Positions 39,690 to 51,960 of a stretch of DNA of 64,000 nucleotides are shown here, in pieces. The position numbers and the translations under genes were made by a program. The notes beneath the pieces are model-generated. The model was not told where the DNA came from. It saw nothing but the letters and a program-made list of their open reading frames with translations, and searched no databases. How positions within the stretch are numbered: position 1 is the first letter of the stretch; every line of letters starts with the position of its first letter. The DNA is from Zychaea mexicana (lineage: Eukaryota; Mucoromycota; Mucoromycetes; Mucorales; Lichtheimiaceae), in contig NW_026516685.1 of NCBI RefSeq assembly GCF_025766255.1, forward strand, positions 62,001 to 126,000, in the 5' to 3' direction.

Positions 39690-42600
39690 ATGAGGACAGT
39701 ATCTCATATATTGGTAGCCGTTGCTGCCTTCTCCATCTCTGGAGTTGTTGCTCAAAACTATGGTACGAATATCACAAACAAACATAAACATTAAACGAAC
39801 GATCCACATCAGCATAATCCATCACCCAGGTGCACTCAACTTACGGGAATTATTTGGCTGCAATTTAGACGTATCTTCTTCAGCACCTGGCTATGCCATC
39901 AAGGGAAAAGTTCACAAGACCAGAAGCGGCCTTGAAATTCCATTAGAATTGAACGACGGCGATGGTGTCGATTTGTACGGCAAGACTATCAGGGATTTGG
40001 TCGTAAACGTTGACTTTGAAACTGCCGATCGTCTTCACGTCAAGGTACATATAATTCATTAGCGGTCTCCTCGTTATTGTAAATTGACTTATTAACGACA
40101 CTGTTGTAAACGCTTTATAGATTGGGGACAAGGATGAAAAGCAAATTCCAGTTCCTGATCACGCCTATGGTTTGGAACGGCCCAAGACCCGAAAGCCTGC
40201 AAAAAAGCTCAACTATGACTTCAAGTATACCGAAAACCCCTTCGGCTTCCAGGTCATTCGCAAGGTTGACAAAGAAGTCATCTTCGACACCAGCGATTAT
40301 CCTCTTGTCTTTGAAGACCAATATCTTGAATTATCTACTGCTGTTCCCAACGACGCCAACCTCTATGGTATTGGTGAAGTTACTGCCCCCTTCCGACGCA
40401 ACAACGAACAGGTACAGTTAATATCCTTATTTTAATTATTCGATGCCATGCTACTTTGTGGAACGAGCAATCATTTCTAAAATGGCAACTTTTGCTGCGT
40501 TAATAGAACGTTACAACCGTTTTCGCTCGTGATGCTGGTACTCCGTAAGTTTTTTTGATGTGACAAAGAGATTTTTAAACGTTACACACAGATCTAGTTC
40601 TCACACACAACAATTTCTTTTGCATCATTTGTAGTTTCTATGAAAACATGTAAATATATCGACTGATTCGAAGTCCTCGGTTATTACCATTGCTGCGTAT
40701 ACTCCTTCGGCTCCATAGAGTATGGGTCTTGCTAACATGATGCTCTTGACCCATCTTTCCTTTTAGTTATGGTGCTCATCCTTACTACAATGAAATCCGT
40801 AAGGGCAAGGCTCATGGTGTCTTCTTGTTGAATGCCCATGGTATGGATGTCTTCTTCTCTGAAGGCCGTGTCACTTACAAGGTCATTGGTGGTGTCTTGG
40901 AATTCTATTTCTTTGTTCCCAAGGATGGCAAGCCGAACAGCGTGCTTGAAAAGTACACTGATTTGGTTGGCAAGCCTTTCATGCCTGGTAAGTACCATTT
41001 TTCGTTTACCTACGTGGTATATGGGAAATGAAAACCGCATTCGAAGGAATATACAAGAAGGGACAACGTTGCTAATTTACCGTCTTGATCTATCTTAATC
41101 TTGTCATGTAGCTATGTGGATGCTTGGCTGGCACCACTGCCGCTATGGTTTCAAGAACATTAGCCACGTTAACTGGGCTGTCGATGGTTACGCTAAGGCC
41201 AACATTCCTTGTAAGCTTTTATTTCTTTTGGAATCGTAAATCCACCTTGTATTATCTGGAATGACACTAATCCAAAGACAAAAAAATATATTGTAAACAG
41301 TGGAAACCATCTGGGTTGACATTGACTACATGGACCATATGAAGGACTTTACTTTTGACGAAATCAACTTCCCCGAAGAATCGATGGTCGCCCTCAGCGA
41401 GAAAATGCACGCCAACAACCAGCGCATGATCACTATGGTCGACCCTGCTTTGAGCAACAATGACAGCTATCTTCCTTACGAACATGGCAAGGAAATGGAT
41501 GTGTTCATGAAGAACTCTGATGGAAGCGAGTATATTGGTCAAGTCTGGCCCGGTTTCACCGTCTTCCCTGATTGGTGGCACCCCAATGTAACCGAGTACT
41601 GGGATTACTGGATCATTGACTGGATGAAGAAGCTTGATTTGGATGGTCTTTGGATCGACATGAACGAGCCTGCATCCTTCTGCTTGGGCTCATGCGGTGA
41701 CGGCAAGGCTAACACCGACCCTCCATTGCAATGGGAATTGCCTGAAGAAGATCAAATCCGCATCCACGCCGAAGAAGAAGCTGCTTTGAAGGCTAGAGGT
41801 GTTTCTATTCCTGGCGATGACCGCAACTTGCTTTACCCCAACTACGCCATTAACAGCGGTGGTGGAAACTTATCCGAGCGCACTGCTCCCATGACCTCGC
41901 TTCATCATGGTGGTATCTCCCACTACGATTATCACAACCTCTACGGCCACGCCGAATGCAGTCTCACTCGTAACGTAAGTAGTGCATCTCCGATATCATG
42001 AATGAGCAATTTATCATTGTCATACTAACACTCATGATACCTACAATATTTCCCTACTGATAGTCTCTCCTCAAGTACAAGCCCGATGAGCGTCCATTCA
42101 TCTTGACCCGTTCGTCTTTCTCTGGTTCTGGTCAGGTATGCACACTATACGATAAACTTATAACGGGCTGCGCTGATTATTTCCGTTTCCTACTACTCTT
42201 CTTCTAGTATGTCGGTCACTGGACTGGTGATAACCATTCCTCGTGGGCGAAGCTTAAGAACTCGATTGCCGAAATCTTCAACTTCCAGATGTTTGGTGTA
42301 AGTAGTTGCAATATTTTGAGATGGTTGATTTTTCATTGATAAGTGAAACTAACATACATGAATAACAGATCGCGTACTCTGGTGCTGACGTTTGCGGTTT
42401 CTTCGACAATGCCACCGAAACCCTTTGCACTCGCTGGATGGAAATCGGTGCTTTCTATCCTTTTGCCCGTAACCACAACACATTGGTTGCTTCTCACCAA
42501 GAGCCTTTCTTGTGGGAACGAACTGCCGAAGCCAGTCGCAGAGCTCTTGCTGTTCGTTATGCTTTGTTGCCTTACTACTACACTTTGTTCGAAGAAGCCC

Positions 42601-43241
42601 ACCGAGTCGGTACTGGTGTGTGGAGACCTCTTATCTTCGCTCACCCCGAAGTCGATGCCTTCTTAGACAATGACGTTCAAACTTTGGTTGGTACCGATAT
42701 TCTTCTTACTCCCGTTGTCGAAGAAAACGCCACCAGTGTCGAGGGTCAGTTCCCTGAGGGTATCTGGTACGACTGGTACACATACGAATCCCACGTCTCG
42801 ACTTCGCCCGAAGAAAAGGTGACCCTTGAGGCCGAAATGGAACATATCCCTGTCCACATCCGTGGTGGTGCCATCTTGCCTCTCAAGACTCCCGCATACT
42901 TGGTCAAGGATACCTACGCAAGCCCTTACACTTTGTTGGTTGCTCTTGATCAAGATGGTGAGGCCGAGGGCCGCTTGTACATTGATGACCAGCACTCTGT
43001 CCAACAGCCTGCTACCTCCGATATCACCTTCTCTTACAAACGCGGTGTCTTGCGCGCTAAGGGCAAGTTTGACTATGCTGATGCCGAGAAGGTTGGTACC
43101 ATCAAGATTGTTGGTGCTGATGACCTTACTACCGCCTCCTACAACGGCAAGAAGTTCGATCTTGAGAGCAAGGACGGTGCTATTGTCTTGGAAGGTGCCG
43201 ATATCGAGTTGACTTGCGGTTTCACTGTCAAGTTCCGCTAG
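39690..43241 (+). CDS. secreted GH31 alpha-glucosidase, 11-exon copy
   Basis: Paralogue of the gene at 16618-20949 with the same predicted reaction. Exons 39690-39762, 39869-40044, 40121-40411, 40507-40544, 40635-40649, 40767-40987, 41112-41210, 41301-41974, 42064-42135, 42208-42297, 42369-43241; 873 aa. Signal peptide MRTVSHILVAVAAFSISGVVA. Nucleophile Asp424 (WIDMNEP), acid/base Asp561 (HWTGDN), and WMLGWHHCRYGF are conserved. The second exon could also start at the AG before 39833, adding residues, but the acceptor at 39868 matches the paralogue. The middle of the gene is one 674-nt exon where the paralogue has five. Codons are more biased towards C-ending forms than in the paralogue, suggesting higher expression, and there is a good TATA box. 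Confidence 0.95.
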
Positions 43242-43686
43242 ACACATACGTATATGTTGTATCATTACCCCTTCTCCATCAATTTTGTATCAATATTCTC
43301 TTTAGATTAACTTAAGTTATTATCAATTCTCTTTATCTCTTTTCTACAATCCTCAACACACAAAGTTTGGGTAGAATAACAACATGGTTGCTGGTGCAAC
43401 TGTTCTTTATAATAACCAATTTGTTACATCCATGTGGTCTTGAAGTGGTCTTGAAGTGTAATAATCGGGTTGTTGTTTATGAATGGATGCTTATTTTATG
43501 TTCTAACAGGCGGTGGAGGAAAATGGATATGCAAGAAGTAGTTGTAGAATGAGAGCTAGAAAGGCGTAAAAACTCTACTTAAAAAAAGAGTACGGAGAGT
43601 AAATAGCAAAGAGCGTGATTTCAATGAGGTGTGCAGTAAGTACAAGAAGATACTAGAGGTTGTTGTTTATCGAGGCTTGACATAAA
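43242..43686. other. convergent 3' intergenic region
   Basis: 445 bp between the 3' end of the alpha-glucosidase (+) and the 3' end of the SANT-like gene (-). It should contain both polyadenylation regions; nothing else is seen. Confidence 0.5.
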
Positions 43687-45308
43687 TTAGGCATTCTCAG
43701 CCTTTTTCATGTAGTCAATGATATCTGAGTTCGCCAATCCCAACGATCGTAGCTCTGATATCAATTGTGCGTGAGCACCCAGTATTTCTGCCGTCGCCTT
43801 TCGCTTTTTGATCTCAATTTCTTTGCTTGTTTGATACTCTTGCAAATCCAATTTTCGTTTTTTCATCTCCATCGTATCTTTATGTTTTCTCTCCTTCAAT
43901 CGTAACCGTTCCAGTGCTACTCGCTCTTTGCTCGCGATTGAATGGTACACCAATTCTGCGTCATTAGGTTGATGATATGACAACGAGCCTGTATGCATAC
44001 CAATTGGGGAAGTGGCATTGGACGCTTGGGCTGCTGCTGTTGGTGATGATGAAGATAACAGTGGTTGTGATGATATAGTGGTCAGTCTTGGTGTTGTCGA
44101 TGTACCAGTGCTGTCGCTTAGAGTAAGCGGGGAGTGTTGTGCTATAGTAACCGTTTGGAAACTTGTTTGATAAGTATAAAGTATCACGACAACTAGCTTT
44201 CCACCACATTTTTGACCACAATGAATGATCGACTTACTTGATGGATCGGCTTGCGGAGCAGAAGTAAAAGTAGACGAAGTGGATGAAGTCGCTGGAATCG
44301 ACTGTTGTCGATGTTGTTTCAAAACAGTTTCAAGTTGCGAAGCGAATCTGACCAAATCCACGTTACTGTTTGCTTGCGACGGCATCGCCTGCAAACTCGC
44401 CAGCGCTGTTGTTGATGGTGCTGGTGCGGTTGATGCTGACGCTGGTAGTGCTGGTGTTAATGCTGATGTCGGTCGAGTCGACTTGAAACTAGTAGCATTA
44501 ATAGCCTTTTTCTTTGGCGTTTGCGATCGACGTAAATCCTTTGAAAATCCAAAATAATCTCCAAAAACAGGTTCGATCCGGTAATAGTATTTGCATAATG
44601 AAACAACTGCCGCTATAACGTACAAAACAAGACATACTTTAGTAAGTATCGTTGAGGAATACGATACTCATCAAATATATACGAAAAGTTTACCTCGTGT
44701 TTCATGATCGTGTAAAGCGCTGTCTTCTTGATCTGGTTTGTTTGTTACGATCCATCCGCGCGCGGATTCGAAATTGCGTTCCAATTCATAGATTTTTGTG
44801 TGGATATCTGCAGTTTTACGGTGATCGATTCCAGCTTTAACCAATTCACTGAGAAAATTTTCAGACAAAGCCTTTTTGGTGATAGCTTCACCCGACGGTC
44901 CTACACCAGTGCGCCATTTTTTGTAGTGGTCGTCTCTTGAAATCCATTTGATCAAGCGTTCCATGGACGAATCGCCACTGCCGTCTGTTCCTGAGTCGGA
45001 TTCCCACGGCATTGGTTTTTTGCGAGCTTTTAAAGTAGGGCTTGCTGGGACCACAACGGGCACACGACCTACGCAAAAAAAATAATAATAAGCAAGCCAA
45101 GCAGAATTAACGCGTTTAATTGAATCACTTCAAACTAAACCTTTAAAAGGCTTGTTTCAAAAAAAAAAAACGAACCTTGTGCTGGTGGATCGTCTGACGC
45201 GGAAGGTGTTGGGGAATTGGATTCAGCCATAACAATCGGTGCTTGCTGTTCAAGGTTGAAATCTTCTTCTGCTGTGTGTTGCGCTTCCTTTGAGAACTCG
45301 TTTCCCAT
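43687..45308 (-). CDS. SANT/Myb-like domain protein with C-terminal coiled coil, possibly transposon-derived
   Basis: Exons 45176-45308, 44694-45068, 44238-44612 and 43687-44141 give 445 aa. An acidic/polar N-terminus is followed (about residues 60-190) by a compact helical module: ERLIKWISRDDHYKKWRTG, the ALSENFLSELVKAGIDHRK helix, DIHTKIYELERNFESARGW, and, after an intron, CKYYYRIEPVFGDYFG. Motifs of this order occur in expanded fungal and oomycete families with a Myb/SANT-type DNA-binding fold, often linked to transposons. The middle is S/T/A/P low complexity. The C-terminus (about residues 370-445) is a charged coiled coil (RLRLKERKHKDTMEMKKRK) ending in a helical tail. The first exon donor is the weak GTTCGT, also used in the GH31 gene. 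The function is probably DNA binding; the target is unknown. Confidence 0.75.
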
Positions 45309-46278
45309 TAAGAGAAGAAAAAGGATTTGGGTTAAGTGTCTCTGGATTTTTTATATATTGGTGGCCAGCGAATCAAAATGAAGTATAGTCCAGCTATATG
45401 GAATTTCTTTTTCTAAAAAAACAGTCTATCAGTGAAGCGACAGCGAGGGATGTAATTAAGCTATTTGTAAGACAAATGAAAGGCACTGTCAGTGATGTAT
45501 GTTACTACATATGGTGTATATTATAATCGTGCTTTTAGGGGTTTATGACTAGCATTGTTATATCTGATACAGTATCGATTACATATGTATGATCAAGTTT
45601 CTTTTTTTCGGTGAGTAGAAGTAAATCTCGAATGGGGGACAATAGAGCTTTTGAGTGGAAGCGAAAGGTTGAAGCGCGCTTAACAAAAGATCCGCCGTCC
45701 ACAGGTCCAGCAAAAACAGACGAGAAAGCATCTCTCCGCTACCAGCATGGTTTTTGAGGCTCGAGATGCAAATGGGTCTGCAGGTTATATCCGTTGCTAT
45801 GCAACGAATACATAGAAACTTCGTTACTAAAGCTGCTGAATGTGGCTCTTGCTCTTGTTTCGATGGTTAGCGTTGAGATCGTGTTGATAAATGTCTTCAT
45901 CATTGTGAACTCGGTACAGTAATGAAATCGTATCCAATGACTCCTACAATTGGAGATTTACCAAGCTCTTTGAACCAGTCGCCACCAAATTCTACATATC
46001 ATATCATATCAACTACACATCCTTCTGTAACTTGTGCACAAATACTTAAAGTATGTGTTAATTTATATTAGTGTCGATTTTTTTTTAAGAAAAGTATAAC
46101 AATAGATGACCATTTTGTGTCTGTGCTAATAAGACTAATATAAATGTGTGCAAAACTGTATAATTGAATTTTAACCAATTTGAATGAAAAGTAGATCATT
46201 GATGATTAGCACAAAAAATCCTCCCATCATTATAATTTGGAAGCTATATAATAACAGCTCTAGATAGTGATGTCTGTC
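45309..46278. other. intergenic region
   Basis: About 970 bp containing the promoter of the SANT-like gene (transcribed leftwards) and the 3' end of the cysteine-rich gene. AT-rich around 46000-46250; no feature recognised. Confidence 0.45.
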
Positions 46279-48483
46279 TTACGGACACGTCGGTGGAACT
46301 GCATACGGACATGGAACATCGGATGGTCGAATACAATTATCTGGGCATTCAGGTGGACTATAGATATAAAGAAACCGGTGCAAAGCATTGGTTAATATAG
46401 TAATTTTTCTGGAGACTGGAAGCAATAATATTATGCAGTATAGTATTATACCAGTCGATATTCTATATAATGTTGTGCTGTATCAACATACCACATATAT
46501 TCGATCATAGGACACACTACAGGGTCTTGGGTTGTCGTCGATGATGGCTGTTCTAGCTCCACTGTCGTCGTAAGTGTTATTGTCTTCACTTCAGTAAGCG
46601 TCACCGGAAGTGTTGGGTTAACATTAGTGATTGTGGTGTAATACGTCATGGGCGCAGTAGTAAGAGCGGTAGGTGGCAGTGGGTCAGTAACAGCAACGGG
46701 TGCGTTGAAAATTTCGGTTTCGATGCATGTCGTAGAGATGATTGGCTCGGTTGGTGGGCACGCTGGTTTGTATTGATAAGGACAAGGGACGTTTTGAGGA
46801 TAATTACAATCCTCGGGGCACTCAAGGGGGCTATGTAATTTATTGTACCGTAGCAGCAATAGTAGTAATAATAGACACGCGACTTAAAATTCGAGCACAC
46901 CGTATATGGATGGATGTAGAGTATGATGGTAGCTTACCAAGGGTAAATATAATCTGCGCAAATAATAGGGTCTTGTTCATCCACTATATTGGCCGGCGTC
47001 GCGGTCGATGCTATTTTTGCTATGTCAGTTGCATCAGCGGATTCAGGGACGCCGACACAAGTAATCCGAGGACAGCATTCATGGAGTTCCTGATGCACGG
47101 TGCACGTTCCCCATGTCGGTACAGGAATATCACGGCAGGGGAAATCACACCGTTGTTCAATCGTGCCAAAAGGTGGTGTCGGCATGGTTTTATCCATCAG
47201 TTCATCATTTGTTTTTGGAGTTGCAGCTGGTTGATGAAACCAATTTTTTGTTGTAGCTAGACTTTGTGATGGTTGATAAAACCAACCTGATGGTTTCGCT
47301 TCGTTATTTTCAACATCTACTACACTTTGCAATGGCATCTTCGGCGTTACATATGAAAATTGTGGCTGGGATGATGATACGGCAACATGAGGCTGGCTGA
47401 ACCACGAGGATGCGGGTTTGCGAGAGCCATTGCTTGGCTGACGGAACCATGCCAAAGTAGCTGTAGCAGACTCTTGCATACCTTGGTTATTGATAGGTTG
47501 ATAAAACCATGACGAGGCGGCTGATGATGATGGTGAAGGTTGTGCAGCAACGGATGGTGGGTTGTTGGGTGCCGACGACTGCATAACATGACCATTTGTT
47601 GGCTGGTAGAACCACTGTGATTCTTGCCACATTGACGACGGTAGATTGAAGTATGCACGTTTTTTGTTTTCATGCATTGTTTCTTGCAGAGTCTGACTAT
47701 TGGGCGATGGTGTTGCTTCAGCGGCGAACGCGACAGTAGATGATGCTAGCAGTGATGGAGTCATAGTAGTCGAGTTTGCATTGCTCTTGCATATAGGCTC
47801 GCCACTCTTTGGACAGCACCAGTCTGCATCCGGATAGAAGCAGTTGTCGGGGCATTCGTCAGGACAAGGTGTTTCATGGCACGGCACGAACGTTTCGCAG
47901 GTATAGCATTCAGGTTGACCAATGAAGGGACAGCACTTTGGGCCTGTGTATTCACAAGAGTATGGGCATTCCTCTGAGCTTAAAAAAATGATATGCAACA
48001 AACGGTTCAGCATTAGTGGGATCCGTAGTTCAATAACAAAACGAACAATAAAGAAAACTATCTAGATTATTATGCAACATAAATTGTAGTAAAGATACTA
48101 CTTCTACTATTATCATACCACGGCAAAGCTTTGATTAGACACATTACTCCATGACAGAATTGAGATTGACACACAGGTATACCAGCTCCATCACATCCAC
48201 CGCTATTGGGGTAAACACATTTAGAACCGATAGGACAGTCTGGGCATTTGTATTGATAGTTGGGACAATCTTTCTTCTCTTGTAATACACTAGATTCTGG
48301 TATATTATGTTGTTTGCAAGCGATACATTGAAAGCATAAGTACAGCTACTAGTAGCACATATATCTGCTAATTGTAGTTTTTTTCTTACCATCATCCTGC
48401 TGCTGTGCTGCAAAAGTAGAACAAATCACCAGCGATGATATCACGAACAATGGCCAGGTCAACAAACCACAACAGTGGTACAT
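46279..48483 (-). CDS. secreted cysteine-rich protein with WFxQP repeats
   Basis: Exons 48390-48483, 48119-48269, 46938-47978, 46492-46830 and 46279-46357 join in phase to 567 aa. Exon 1 encodes a signal peptide (GLLTWPLFVISSLVICSTFA). Cysteine modules follow: DCPNYQYKCPDCPIGSKC, CPDECPDNCFYPDADWCCP, CPLECPEDCNYPQNVPC and, in the last exon, CPPECPDNCIRPSDVPC. The shared pattern CPxECPxxC-x-x-P is repeated and its units coincide with exon starts. Between them (about residues 215-365) lie six or more imperfect WFxQP repeats (WFYQPTNGH, WFYQPINNQ, WFRQPSNGS, WFSQPH, WFYQPSQS, WFHQPAA). A T/P-rich spacer resembles an O-glycosylated stalk. No GPI signal or catalytic domain. Probably a cell-wall or extracellular protein; I do not recognise a named family. 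Confidence 0.82.
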
Positions 48484-48777
48484 GCTGATATTAACAAGAA
48501 AAAGAAGCAATGAGAGAAGAAAAGAACAGTCTAAGAAAAAAAAAAGACGATGAGATACATTTCAAACATAGCTTTAGGACGTCTTTGCACCAGTGACAGC
48601 AAGCATTCTCTATGGCAGTGGTATTCAGATGTAGCAATGAACCAACATAGCATTCCAGCAAACAATAGTGAGCTGAATTTAAAAAAACCGAATCCGAATA
48701 GCGTCGTGTAGCAATTCCCTTTTTCTCTCTCTGTCTCTCTATTTTGTGTGCGTTACGCCAAGTTGGAATAAATAAAC

Positions 48778-50257
48778 ATGGTATGGTAAAGAAGACGTAT
48801 ACGAAGCGTGTGTACGTGTGTGATTTAAACGTGTGGGTGGAATTTGCGTGAACACAACTGCGTGATAGCAGAACGTTCGTGTGAACGTATTGAACCATGG
48901 AACAAGAACAACAACAGCCGGGCCACCTTTTCTGAATTCATGATCTAAACTGGTTCATTTCTTCTACGCTTGACAGGCCACGCGGTCCGAACTGGCGCCT
49001 CATGCTTTGAAAAGGATTGTAAAAGAATTGCAATCGTTAGAACGTTCACCTCCCGAGGATATTCAAGTACTCAACAATGAACAAGATCTAACAGAGATTC
49101 AGGCGTGGATCCGTGGGCCAGGTTAGATTGAAAGGGAGAATCAGAAGAAAAGGCGATCTAGTGTATTGACTAAACCCCCCACCCGACACAATGGTTTTTG
49201 TTTAAGACGGTACGCCTTACGAGAATGGATACTTTAAAATACGTTTATTATTAAATGAAGGCTATCCAGAAACTCCACCAAAAGGTAAGATGTTGTTTGT
49301 TGTTTTGTTTTAAAGTGGTCCATGGAAATGAATTACGTCCTGTGTACGATGGTTTTAATTTTTTGAAATATTGTTAAGGCTATTTTACCACAAAGATCTT
49401 CCATCCCAATGTAGCTTCAAGCGGTGAAATTTGTGTCAACACATTAAAGAAGGACTGGAAAGCAGAATTAGGCATTGCCCATGTGCTACTGGTATGATCA
49501 AGCTATGAATGGGTTTCTTGTATGTGTGGCAAAGCCATAAACGAATGCGATGAAGACGCCCTACTAACAACAATGTATATATTGCATCATCTAGACGGTC
49601 AAATGTCTTCTTATTGTTCCTAATCCAGAATCGGCATTGAATGAGGAAGCCGGCAAATTATTGTTGGAACAATACGATGACTATGCAAAACGCGCCAAAT
49701 TGTACACAACGATCCACGCTAAACATGGCAAATCAGAATTTCATAAACTATTCGCAGAGCGAGCCCCATCACTGGCACAATCGTCTTCTTCATTGTCGTC
49801 GCAAAAAGAAGGAGAAAAGAATGGCGATAAGGAACAACCCAACAGCACGGCATCAACAACAACTATTACCACGACTACTACCATCACCACGACAGCATCC
49901 AAAACATCCACTATTCCAGCACAACAAAATGAAAACCCGAGTGTAATCACGAGTGGGTCGTCTGCAGTAATAGCGTCCGCAAAACAAAAAGAGGAGTCTG
50001 CAACGACGATGACGATGATTACGACTGCTTCTGGAACGCCCAATGCGTCTGTGGGTGGCAATGTGCTGACGCCATCAGCAGTTAGCAACAATATCCCGGC
50101 ACAAACTAGTAGTATGAAGCGACCTGCTGGTGAATTACAGCAAGACGGAAAAGACGAAGTGGAAACCCCATCTAGCAAACAACCACGCGTGGAAACACTG
50201 CCTAAAAAAAAGCCAGCTCCAACAGCAGATAGGAAAAAACGTCTTCGACGATTGTAG
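48778..50257 (+). CDS. UBE2S: ubiquitin-conjugating enzyme E2 S (UBE2S) orthologue
   Basis: E2 enzyme that extends Lys11-linked chains on anaphase-promoting complex substrates. Exons 48977-49121, 49207-49284, 49379-49491 and 49595-50257 encode the UBC fold ([32 protein letters not shown], the active-site SGEICVN with about Cys94, and [22 protein letters not shown]). A low-complexity S/T tail follows and ends KKRLRRL. The terminal LRRL is the motif by which animal UBE2S docks on the APC/C. The start is not settled: the frame before 48977 is closed by TGA. The best in-phase solution is an exon that contributes only the ATG at 48778-48780 (ATG|GTATGG), giving 333 aa. The ATG at 48897 opens MEQEQQQP but has no usable donor. 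Confidence 0.9.
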
Positions 50258-51960
50258 AAGAAAAATATATGTCTGGTCAAACGTGTAGCAATCTGTTGTT
50301 TGTTATTCTTTGCTTCTTTGTTCTTCCTTCCCCTTAACCCCAGAATATCAAACAATCCACATACTCGCCTTTCTCTTTCCCCCGCAGTCATTACATACTT
50401 TCAGATACTTTTCGTCTTCTCATATAAATAGCATCTTATCATGTCGGTACTCTACCTCACCTTATCACCGGTTCTTTTGGTATGTTTTGCATCCTACCTA
50501 CTAGGGAATAGAAAATGAGAACTCTATTGAAAAGACTCTCAAGTAGTGTAGCATATTCGGTGTTGAGCTTAAGCATACAAGTTGCAAATTGACTTTGAAT
50601 AACGCCGTCTTACTGGAACCCATCACCGATCGAGAAACTGAGGGTCTGACGATATCGCTGGCATGCAAGAATAATCCAGGGACAACCTATTACATTGTTC
50701 GGCTTTGTGTAACACCTTAAAAATTATTGTTACGCCAGTGGATAAACTGGTTTCCAACATTGGCTTCTCTTTGCATATCGATACGGATGATACCGGGTAT
50801 CTAATTCGGCTACTTGATGTAAGCCAGCCGCAGTTACATATAGAGATCTCTTAGTCCACTAATAAGTAGTAAGTCTTAGCAGTTGCTTCAATATAAAATG
50901 TAGGGCTGTTCGGCATATGCTTATGTATAACATGTTTTCCGTACCTTTAGGATAAGCTTAGGATGCTGTATACTTAAGTTTTACCGCAACAACTCTTTTT
51001 GTTCAGCCAAGTAAAACGACGAAAAGAACCCCTATGTAAACCACCAATATCTTAAAAGTTAGTAGCAAATGACGACAGAGAGTTCCATCATGACAGTAAT
51101 AATGATCGACGAGCTGCAATGACTTTGGGGTTCCTTTTTGCTGCACGTTCTGCATATTACATAAGAAGAACGTCTTTTTTACTCTCGGAAGCAAAGCATG
51201 TGTGCCACAATTCACTTGTTTATCTAGCAACTTTGGTGTCGGTATAGAAATCTTTCGTATGTATGATACTAGTAGTGGTCGCCGTTTCTACTGGAATAAA
51301 GAACTACAGGGACGCTACAAGTCGTAATATAAGATAATAAGCTGGATACTGAAAGACAAAATCAAATGTAATGTAAGCAGTTTCTGGTGCTTTAATCAAT
51401 GCACCTTTCCACAAGCTACAGTATGCACGATTATCTGCTTTTCGATAAATATATGGATATAACTACCTGTTGTTGTGCTCTCAATTTGAAACCTTTAAGC
51501 TTCATTTTTTTTCTAGTTGCAGAACTTGGAAAAGACGGAAGCTGTTTCTTAGAAGCAATATTCCCCATACTGAGTAAATGATAGACGCCTTTGGTTACAC
51601 AGCTCTCTTCCTTTGGATAGGTACAACAGTAGACCACACATGGCATTCTGCAGTGAAAGTCGTTTGTTTTGCAAGTTATCACACTACTTGAACTGTTTCT
51701 ACTACTGATGAACTAAAGGATGCTAGTAGGTTGCGGTGCTTTTACTCTTTTACTGGTGCGTTACTGATTCCACATTGGTTTTTTTATAGCGAACGTTTAA
51801 AAATTACCTGCTTTTTCAAAGTTCGGTGTTTTCTCTTTAGTCCCTGAAGCTTTTCCCTTTCCTCTTCTTAAAAACGAAAAGCAGGATAAAACAACAAACA
51901 ACACACACACACACATACACATACCACATACAAATAACGAAACAGAAAAAAAGAAACACA
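50258..51960. other. intergenic stretch, no gene recognised
   Basis: About 1.7 kb between UBE2S and the PC-esterase-like gene. Contains only short frames; a (CA)n run near 51900 lies in the leader of the downstream gene. Confidence 0.45.

Noticed and set aside
39833..39868. Alternative acceptor extending exon 2 of the second GH31 gene
   Set aside because: Stays in frame, but the paralogue splices at the position equivalent to 39868.
48897..48935. ATG at 48897 (MEQEQQQP) as UBE2S start
   Set aside because: No GT donor follows before the in-frame stop, and no GC donor gives the right phase.
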